From: Xestospongia muta
Taxonomy: Eukaryota; Porifera; Demospongiae; Haplosclerida; Petrosiidae
Assembly (NCBI GenBank): GCA_963693285.1
Contig: OY848917.1
Coordinates: 2,668,501 to 2,732,500, forward strand
Direction: 5' to 3'
Length of the DNA: 64,000 nt
This document shows, one piece after another, positions 56,701-64,000 of this stretch. The notes under the pieces were generated by a model. That model was not told the origin of the DNA and searched no databases. It saw nothing but the letters and a program-made list of their open reading frames with translations. The position numbers and the translations under genes were made by a program. Position 1 is the first letter of the stretch; every line of letters begins with the position of its first letter.

Positions 56701-59700
56701 GAATCATCTGATCAAGAAGCAGCAGGTCTGATTGATCTCCAATTTGTAACAGAATCACCTATACGAGGCTATTGTAAGTAGTCCAGAGATAGGGGAGACA
56801 CTTTCAACAAAGACGGAACACAACAATCCTCACGATAGATTCGCTGTTGCTGTAATGAAGGGCAAATTGACAGTTGGTCATGTCCCAAAAGAAATTTCAA
56901 AGATATGTTGGTTCTTTTTCATAAAGAAGGAATGATACCCTGTACAGTCAAGGACAAAAGGAGAACATCCTCTATTGAGCAAGGCAGTTTAGAAGTGCTT
57001 TGTGAGCTGACCTTTTCAATTCCAAACGGAACAAAAGACAATGAAACTATAATGTCTAAACTTAGAAAATTGCTAGTCTAACTTATTTCTCTTTGCTCAA
57101 CACGTGATAGTAACCACAATAACCACAAATTTAAGAGGGTGGGATGGGGGTGGGCACTTGCATGGGGAATTGACGTTTTCCTTTAAAGACAAAAATATGA
57201 GGGTGGGCGCTTGCTCGGGAAACTACAGTAACAACAACATGTATATGAATACCTTGAGTTTTTCCACTTGTTTTTTATTTTCATCACTCAGTTCCTACAT
57301 TAAAAATTATTAGACATTGATAATAAACTCAGATCATTAACATCAATATGATATGTAATAATGTATATTGTACCATGACTAGTATGAATTGACCAATCAG
57401 ATTGCTTTAAATAAGGTTGATAAATTTCATATCAACCTCTGATCGTTATCAGTGAGGTTGACAATTTTTTTAGCGGAGGTTGACAATTTTTTTAGCGGGG
57501 GTTGACAATTTTTTTACTAGTAGCGGTAATTCAAAAATAAATAATAAATGAATGAAATATATATATATGAAATGCCTTCGCCTATGACTCCTCCAGTCTT
57601 TCCAGACCTTAACTGCCCAGTTAGAATTGCGATAGGTTTTTTTGGGAACGGAATTAGTTTTTGCTGCTTCCACACTTTCGTCACTTTGAAAAGTGAAATG
57701 TTCACCGTTGGGTAGGGCTGAAGGAACTGCCGAGTCGCTAGTGACAATATCGGTCAAGGCGTGGTCAAATAAATGGGCGTCTACCTGAGAAAGAACAATT
57801 ATAGTCCAACTCGTCTTCCATTTTGAATTTGCGTCGTTAGAATAAGAAAAAATGTTGCTAGACGACCTTTATATAGCAGGTTTGTGCGTGATATTGTTGC
57901 CATGGCAGACCATTTCATGGTACAAGCCGGTTATATACCCTCGGTACGGTTTCCATGGCATTTATCAACCTCACGACTTCGTCGCTCGGTTGATAAATCT
58001 CATGGAAACCTTTACCTCGGTATATAACCTATACCTATTATACAGCAAGGGTTCATAGATATGTTTAATTACACCATTCAGTGTACTTATTATCATCCTG
58101 TATTAAAGGATAGTTCTTAATCCAATGATAGCTTTATCATACTACTATAGTCATTAACATTTTAGCCTGAAAATCTATAAAACAAAGACTACCAAAATAC
58201 ACATCTACATGCACTACAAAAAACAGGAAGTACTATTGAAGTAATTTAGTACCTTATAATATGATAAAACAAAAGTCATGGTAAAAAGGTCAAAACTTAA
58301 TCAGACTTTAATAGTATTAAAAGACATTTCAGGCTCTTGTATGTCATAATTATATAAATTTAAACACAGATGGCAGAGACAAAATTCTTTCTACACTACT
58401 TGTGTAGTGTTTGCTACACAAGTTAAACATTCAAAGTACAAATATATGTAAATATATGTCTGGTAAAGTACGAGGTATGTGGTAAAGCAGATACATGGGC
58501 TAACCTTAATCTTTTGATCAAGTTCAGTTATAAGTTCTTTTTGTTGGTTACTTTGTTCCTCATATTGTTCTTGTTGCTGTTGTAACTGGACAGTTAATTT
58601 CCCATTATGAGTCTGTAAATGTCGATATCTCTCTTCAAGTTGCCTTAGCTCAGTGCTTTGATCTGGTAAAGTACGAGGTTTGGGAGGATCATTTTGAACA
58701 ACAATACCACTTTGCCTGTCTGTCTCAATACGCAATAATCTCTCTTGCAACTCTTCATTTTGTTCAGTTAGTAGGTCAAATTCTTCCTCTTTTCTTACTA
58801 ACTCTCTCTGTTTGGTTTCCAAGTCTTGGCGAAATTTGTCTATTTCATCCATTTGAGATACAATAGCATTGTGCGAAAGAGCCTCAAGATTTGTTTTTGC
58901 TTCAGTTAGTTCATCAGCAATGGCTCTTTTGTCATTCTCTAATTTTAAAATATGTTCATTGAGATCTTCTATCTCTTTATCCTTTTGTTTTAACTGCTCT
59001 AAATGCTGTTCTTTTTCATTTAAACTGTTATAGGGACTTGCTTTAGCACCATCCTCTACACCAGACTGAGTCTGTACATGAAATAAGAATGCAAATCAAT
59101 AATTCTAGTTTAAAACAATGGTATAACAACACGTAATTGTAGTTAGTATGAGTACTATGAGAAATGTTTTAATAGACCAACAAGATACATGTATTAATCT
59201 TTATACACTAATGTGTTTTGCCTTCAGTGATGGATACTTGTATCTTTACAATCTAGACACTACTTGCATTAGGCAGTCTATATTTATAACAATGATGACA
59301 ACATCATACATACTATATGTGAATTAGTAAAAAACGCTTATCAAATGCATTTCTATACGGCAGTAACAGGAATCTTATTTCAGAAATTCATGTAATAACA
59401 AAAATGCTTACTATGCTAGCCATGCAAAGGAGGAAGGAGGGTGTCATCCTATAGTTAATTATATTCATAGTTGTCAAGTACTCAATTAGCTCAACAAAGC
59501 ATATCACAGTAAAGTGTTATAAAGTTCATTTTAGAATGTAATGTTTCTTACCTTTTCTTTCAAATCAGTAAGTTCAACTTCCAGTTCAGTACTCTTTGTC
59601 GTCATCTGTTCTAGTGCACGCTTTATCTTCATCAATTGTTCCTGTAATTCGACAATATTCTTCCCTAGATTATCAGCTATTTGTTCTTTCTCATCTTTGA

Positions 59701-62700
59701 CAGTAGTAATCTCCTGAATTTGTTTCTCTATAGCATCCAACTGCCTAGTAGCATCAAGTATAGCCTTCTGACATTCTTCCTCCAACCTTTGAACTTTCTC
59801 AATTAACCTTTTGTTCTCTTCTTGTTCTTTTTCTAAAGCAGACTTGATGTTAAGACCCTCTTTTTCTTCTTTCTTTTTCTGGAGAAGTTCATATCTTGTT
59901 AAAAGATCTGCATTATCATTTACTTTCTTTCTAATTGTTGCTTCAAGATCATCTACATTTGCTTTCCAAATCTTCTCTGCCTTCTTCAGTCCTTTATTGA
60001 AAGCATTATCTTTGTCAATATCTGATTGTTGCTTTAACTCTGCCAATTCTTTTTCCAATCTCTGCTTTTCGAGTTGTTGATCATCATAGAGATTTTGTGC
60101 ATCTCTGTAACGTTTGTCCAAAATAGCTTTTTGAGCATCAGCCTGAGTCTGAACTTCAGTGAGTTTTCGTCTGAGATCTGATAATGACTTCTTTCCCTCT
60201 TCAACTTGACTGTTAGCTTTAGTGAGCTCTAGTTGAAGGTCAGCAATTGATTTGTCACATTCTTCTACTTTAGTTTTCAGATTGTTCAGTTGTTCCTCTT
60301 TTTCTGTTAATTTCGTTTCCAGTGTTTCACCTTTTAATTCAGGTTTATCTTTATCTTCTTCCAGTGTCTTTAATGACACTTCTTTAGCAAGTAAATCTCT
60401 GGTCTGATCAGCAAGGGCTTGCTCTAATTCTTTAATTCTAGCTTCAGCAGTAATATCCACAACTGTTCTGTGACTACCATCACCAGTAGAAGGAGTCCAT
60501 TGTTGTTGTCTAATTTGTGTTTTGAACTGGACAATTTTATCCTCATATTCATTAATGCGTTTATCTTTCTCAACGATTTCTTCTTTTAATCGATCTCTTT
60601 CTAATTCAATCTTAGCCAGTTTTTGAGTCACTTGTTCAAGTTGACTATGTAGCTGCTGAGGAGAATCAGATTGAACTTGATTTGGCATAAGTAAAGGTTG
60701 TGTGTGACGGCGTCGTTGATCCTATGAAAGGAAAACATTGTACCATTTATGATATCGCTCAATACATTAATATATGTACTGTATACATGTATATGTACAG
60801 TACATCTTGGCCAGTTAACACTTTTTTTATTGTGAATTGAAACACATGTTCATATAGAAAAAACCTCTAAGAACCAAAGGCTTACTGTTTCATATATTTT
60901 ACTCACTAAGTAATAAATTTTTCTTAATTATTTTTCTTGTTATTAAAAATGAAGTTGTTCACTAGTAATTAATAATGTAGAGTATGTTTTTATGTTTGTC
61001 TATATACCAAACACTTTGAACATACCGTTAATTTTGCATCATTCAAGTTTACTAGATAGGTAGATACATGTATGCTTTGCCATATGAAGAAGGGTTAAAA
61101 ATTGAGATAAAATGCATAAGAAAACCTCAAATGCTATAGTCAATTTGCAGCACAATGTAAAAACAAATGTGAGTTTTTTATTAAGTTTTAGGTTAAAAGT
61201 TATGAAGATATTTTAATAGGAAGAGATGTAACAGTAAATACATTCTCTGTCCTACAAGATCTTTGCTATGATAAACTTTAATCTCTTAATTAGACAATGT
61301 GAACAAAAGTGTCTTGAATGTTGCATACAACAATTTTTTAAATTGTTTAAGTGGACATATATAGTGTGAATATTTATAGTTATATATACATAGATAGATA
61401 GGTTGATACCACATGGTCCAATATGAATATAGGACTGGCTAGCATGCAGTGTATGCCAGGAAATAAAAATCCTAAGGTTACTTTGATGACACTGTTATTA
61501 CTACATCATAGATTGTACTAAGTTTTAAAATTTGAGTGTTTGCAGAAGCTGTAGATCCTGAAGATGTTTTCTCAACACACATAACTTAGATTCCTTTGAT
61601 CACTGATGCTCAATTCAAAGTAATAAAAATTTTTTTATTACTTTCATCAGTTGCTAGGCTTGAAATGGATATAATATACATGTACATGTACATGCAGATA
61701 ACACAGAGCCGAAACTATCTTAGGAATCAGAGGCAGAGACACCACTCAAAAAGTGGGGGGGGGGGGGGGGGGGGGGCTCAGTCAAAAAAAAACATATATG
61801 TAGAATTAATTAATTAGTGTAATTTGAAATTGCAGCTGCTAGAGAGTTCACACAATGCAACATTTTTTTACACTATACTGACTATCACCCACTCACGTAT
61901 ATAATTGCCTTCTTTGCAAAGTGGGGGGGGGCTCAAGCCACCCTTGCCCCCCCTAGTATCTCTGCCAGTGGGAATGTCTATGTAGTACACAAAAAGATGC
62001 TAAACATTTTGAGATTTCAGCTTTTTGTTGCATGACCAAGCTTAACAGTGCTATATATATATGTACATGGGTAAGATTTTTTGTAAAGCACAGGTGTTCC
62101 CAATACGGGATAAGTAGCATACATAGTACCTTTGATTTGCCCATACATGTACATGTACTACAATTACAACCTGCCTCCTGTGATGGAACTACATCGATGT
62201 TATGAACTATAAAAGTAATGCATTGTACATGTATATACCAAAAGCATTTTTCCTAGATAGTTAATGTTTCTTTTTCAGGCAAGCTTCACATGTCAGATAA
62301 TCCTAGATAGCTCTGTTACTATTGGACTAAGACTACTAACCTGATTATGGATCTCATCTAAACGATTATAATCTCCAGTCTCAGCTAATGGCTTCCATTG
62401 ACTTTGCACATGTAAAGGCTGTGACAATTGTGCTCTCTGCTGTGTGTTATCCTTGTGGTCATAAACTGGTGGATATAATTGAGGATGAGGTGGTGATGGT
62501 GATGATAATGCATTCTCTATAGGAACGTGATCTGCCCATATTTGGGGGTTTTCTTGGTATTCATCTTCATAATCACTGTTGCCACCAGTACTAGGGGTTT
62601 GTTCATTTCCACCTGATGTAATATCGCCAGTAGATTTAGAACCATGTTTTCTTCTTTTCCATTTTTTTGGAACTTCTTGTATAGGGTTTTTCTTTTTCAC

Positions 62701-62772
62701 ATCTGGTGTTTTACTCCCCTCTTTACCACTACTTTGAGTAGTTACTGAAATATTACATCCTCCTTCAGCCAT
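50486..62772 (-). CDS. G1: long coiled-coil protein, zinc finger truncated
   Basis: Eight phase-0 exons: 62341-62772, 59552-60721, 58505-59071, 57253-57294, 55367-55432, 54349-54786, 51670-51792 and 50486-50776, giving about 1042 residues. The start is the ATG at 62770-62772, 12 bases inside a splice acceptor (62785-62786), so a leader exon lies upstream. The N-terminus has a basic patch (K-K-W-K-R-R-K), an acidic/Pro-rich stretch and D-Y-N-R-L-D-E-I-H-N-Q. Coiled coil covers most of residues 155-905. The last exon keeps the first two cysteines of the finger, but stops before the His and final Cys. Exons 1 and 2 are closest to G3, whose 3' end is a kinase. G1 lacks the 62-codon and the 276/286-codon exons present in G2 and G4. 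Confidence 0.78.
51793..54348 (-). other. G1 intron with two lost exons
   Basis: It is collinear with G4 introns at 7020-11120, but the 276-codon exon, the 62-codon exon and the repeat-bearing exon are missing. A 47-bp piece of the 54349 exon is pasted in at about 52658-52704. No functional coding sequence seen. Confidence 0.6.
54349..54786 (-). CDS. G1 exon 6 (coiled coil)
   Basis: 146 codons, phase 0, acceptor TTCTTAG, donor GTAAGT. Homologous to G4 exon 12175-12630 but shorter by 6 codons. Confidence 0.75.
55551..55745. mobile_element. MITE-like element with TIRs of about 75 bp and TA ends
   Basis: The left end reads TA-CCTAATGCGTTAACAAAT and the right end is the inverse of TA-CTTAATGCGTAAACAAAT. 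Homology of the arms continues inward with mismatches to the middle (arms share A-A-A-T-G flanks as well). 195 bp, no ORF, in G1 intron 5/4. TA on each side suggests a Tc1/mariner-type target duplication. Confidence 0.65.
56497..57230. mobile_element. TIR element carrying a HIRAN-like gene fragment
   Basis: The left end TA-CCATAGTTCCCCGAGTAAG and right end (inverse) TA-CTGTAGTTTCCCGAGCAAG are matched terminal inverted repeats, with TA outside. A GGGTGGGCGCTTGC-like phrase occurs inside both ends. It lies in the G1 intron between exons 4 and 5. Confidence 0.65.
56762..57081 (+). pseudogene. HIRAN-like domain fragment inside the TIR element
   Basis: Reads Y-E-A-I-V then E-I-G-E-T and N-N-P-H-D-R-F-A-V-A-V, V-G-H-V-P-K-E-I-S and, after one frameshift near 56936, V-K-D-K-R-R-T-S and Q-G-S-L-E-V-L-C to a stop at 57081. 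The E-x-x-N-x-x-D-x-x-A-V-A-V ... V-G-H-V-P pattern is that of HIRAN-type domains often seen in invertebrate mobile genes. No transposase is present, so the element is non-autonomous. Confidence 0.5.
57571..57757 (-). pseudogene. N-terminal fragment of a Crypton/DUF3504-like protein
   Basis: From the ATG at 57757 it reads M-T-D-I-V, then A-A-K-T-N-S-V-P-K-K-T and N-W-A-V-K-V-W-K-D-W. The pattern S/T-V-P-K-x-T ... W-A-V-x-V-W-x-x-W is typical of the N-terminus of DUF3504/Crypton-derived proteins in invertebrates. The recombinase part is missing, so it is a fragment. Confidence 0.4.
57929..58029. repeat. Long imperfect hairpin
   Basis: Arms of about 42 bp: GTTATATACC and TTTCCATGG and ATTTATCAACC on the left pair with their inverse on the right. 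The loop is the GC-rich CACGACTTCGTCGCTC. This appears to be one end of the foldback element. Confidence 0.75.
58505..59071 (-). CDS. G1 exon 3 (coiled coil)
   Basis: 189 codons, phase 0, opening T-Q-S-G-V-E-D-G-A-K-A-S-P, with two coiled-coil blocks split by a Pro-rich stretch (D-P-P-K-P-R-T-L-P-D), ending D-Q-K-I-K before donor GTTAGC. Homologous to G4 exon 16809-17426. Confidence 0.75.
59552..60721 (-). CDS. G1 exon 2, main coiled coil
   Basis: 390 codons, phase 0, opening D-Q-R-R-R-H-T-Q-P-L. It contains L-E-Q-V-T-Q-K-L-A-K-I-E-L-E-R-D-R and long Glu/Lys/Leu heptads to L-K-E-K before donor GTAAGA. Very similar along its length to G3 exon 30307-31482. Confidence 0.8.
60722..62340 (-). other. 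G1 intron 1 of the coding part
   Basis: Partly collinear with the G3 intron at 31480-34000, but without any copy of G3 exon 2. It contains the G-run element at 61731-61967. Confidence 0.5.
61731..61967. mobile_element. Small element with G-runs and terminal inverted repeats
   Basis: The left end GGCAGAGACAC and the right end, the inverse of GGCAGAGATAC, are terminal inverted repeats. Inside is a run of 22 G (61755-61776), and a second G-run near 61922 followed by CTCAAGCCACCC. No ORF. Confidence 0.55.
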
Positions 62773-62784
62773 TATTGTTACAAT

Positions 62785-63986
62785 CTATGAAGTATAAATG
62801 TAATAAGCAAGGAAATACAACATAACATAAAGGTTTTAAAGGTCAAAGTTTAGTATATGTCAATCAATATTATTATATGTATTGTATTTCCTTGGTACAT
62901 ATATTTTATAAATGCTAAACGCTATCAAATCTGGGTCAAAATGTTCTTAGTTAAGTAAACACTGGGATATTTAAATGTAGATTGACTCCTTGTGTTTGAC
63001 ATCACTAGCAAGTATAATCATTTTTCAAAAACAAGAAGCAGTGTATTTTGGCAACATATTGTGTTCCAACACTAAGGAAGCAAATTGTTTTTTCTATACT
63101 CTCTCCGAGTTGAGTTGAGCTACCCAGACATGTAAATAACTTCGCCGTTTTACGTGCTATCTGCATGGAACTTGCACCAATCAATTCGGCTTGCAAATGC
63201 ACTATTTATATATAAAAGTTGGCTCTCTAGTGCTACAAGAAAGTAGCAAACTACAAACTCCATACATTTTCAATGACATACCTTCGTCATACTTCAAATT
63301 CCACACCTTCAAATAACACTTTTCACCTTGAGAAGTCAGCCGTGTGTCACATGGCAATTCAAAATTACAGTTCTAATTATAATCAACAAACGTTCTATTA
63401 TAATAATTATTACTATTAAAATAATAATCAGATATTGTCTTTTGCAATTTAAAGCAGCTATAAAGCCACCGTGGTTCTAAAAAACCTTTTAACAAATGAT
63501 GCTGGCACGTGAAACTCCTGTGGCATCAGCAGTTCTTTTAAGAGGTCCTTGAGTGCGTTGATGCCTGTAGAGTTCCTTGAAATAGTCACATACATTCGCA
63601 ACAACCTCCTTTGTTTGCAACCTCAGTCTCTTCGCCTTTGTATCTTCACGAACACGTGGAAAAACGTGGACTGTTCGCATGACATTCACGTGAAAAAGTA
63701 ATGAATAATATTAAAATGTACTTCGGTGCTAATTGGATAAAGTAAGTGAGAAAATACCTCAACTTACATTCCATGCATACAACACCTTATTTTTAATGAA
63801 GGGCTCAACTCAACTCGGACAGAGTGTAGTAATGAAATAATTAGGTAACAAAAGATGCCCTCACTTTTAATTACTCTAGCATTTAAAGATTAATATAATG
63901 CCCATGCAACTGCTTGTGTACATTATGTGTACATGCACATGTATACTGTTCAGTCAAATAAAAAAACTGTGTATTGTTTAACTCAC
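62785..63986 (-). other. Leader (5' UTR) intron of G1
   Basis: It runs from the acceptor 12 bases before the G1 ATG to the donor at 63985-63986. It contains the transposon fragment at 63489-63800. Confidence 0.45.
63489..63800 (-). pseudogene. Transposon-derived helix-turn-helix fragment, copy 2
   Basis: The minus-strand frame from 63689 reads V-F-P-R-V-R-E-D, T-K-E-V-V-A-N-V-C-D-Y-F, then G-P-L-K-R-T-A-D-A-T-G-V-S-R-A-S-I to the stop at 63489. R-T-A-x-A-T-G-V-S-x-x-S/T-I is the recognition-helix pattern of N-terminal HTH domains of DDE (Tc1/IS630-like) transposases. No catalytic domain follows. Matches 5660-5900. Confidence 0.55.
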
Positions 63987-64000
63987 TCTAACAACTGTTT
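63987..64000 (-). other. 3' end of the G1 leader exon at the window edge
   Basis: Donor GTGAGT with the same downstream intron bases as the G3 leader donor at 35582. The rest of the exon and the promoter lie outside the window. Confidence 0.4.

Larger units (their letters stand above)
57380..58035. mobile_element. Foldback-type element with captured coding fragment
   Basis: It holds three tandem 22-bp units (GAGGTTGACAATTTTTTTAG) at about 57453-57519, a short hairpin AGGTTGATA/TATCAACCT near 57412-57436, a GC-richer block with a minus-strand coding fragment, and the large hairpin at 57929-58029. It sits in the G1 intron between exons 3 and 4. The borders are estimates. Confidence 0.5.

Noticed and set aside
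57453..57519. CRISPR-like short repeats
   Set aside because: Three contiguous 22-bp units with no spacers; part of a foldback element.
1..64000. Bacterial or phage origin of the window
   Set aside because: Introns, UTR exons, microsatellites, metazoan-type mannosidase and DIRS remnants all point to an animal nucleus.

Overview
The window looks like AT-rich animal nuclear DNA. Genes have many short introns with GT..AG borders, microsatellites and small inverted-repeat elements are frequent, and there is a fossil DIRS-type retroelement. Together these suggest an early-branching metazoan, most plausibly a demosponge such as Amphimedon. That identification is an inference from style, not from a marker gene.

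The core is a head-to-tail array of five related coiled-coil genes, all on the minus strand, called G1 to G5 here from right to left. G1 spans about 62.8 to 50.5 kb, G2 48.2 to 40.0 kb, G3 34.4 to 25.5 kb and G4 20.6 to 3.9 kb; G5 starts at 2.45 kb and runs off the left edge. Each intact copy begins with a disordered, lysine-rich N-terminal exon ending in a conserved D-Y-N-x-L motif. Long Glu/Lys/Gln-rich coiled-coil exons follow. The end is one of two modules: a TKL-like protein kinase domain in G3, or a short C-x2-C-x14-H-x4-C zinc finger in G2 and G4, with a broken version in G1. Every coding exon I could delimit is a multiple of three and starts and ends in phase 0. Exons can therefore be lost, duplicated or exchanged without breaking the frame, and the paralogs show this: each has a different exon set.

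G1, G2 and G3 can each be assembled into an open reading frame of about 1000 codons (1042, 1052 and 1003). G4 is decaying: no first exon, a stop in exon 2, two frameshifts in exon 3 and a lost donor. The other features are mostly wreckage or insertions. On the plus strand at 21.9 to 24.9 kb lies the C-terminal part of a lysosomal alpha-mannosidase gene, next to the missing 5' end of G4. A DIRS-like fossil lies at 38.2 to 39.2 kb. A foldback repeat lies at 36.8 to 37.2 kb, and several TIR elements sit in introns and spacers. Two of these elements carry fragments of other genes (HIRAN-like, and Crypton/DUF3504-like), and a third probable insertion at 13.8-14.45 kb carries a gene fragment of unknown identity.

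Functionally the array looks like a family of cytoplasmic scaffold-like coiled-coil proteins, some with a kinase and some with a zinc finger. They could dimerise with each other through their shared coiled coils, but no pathway can be named from sequence alone. I saw no RNA genes, CRISPR arrays or prokaryotic features.
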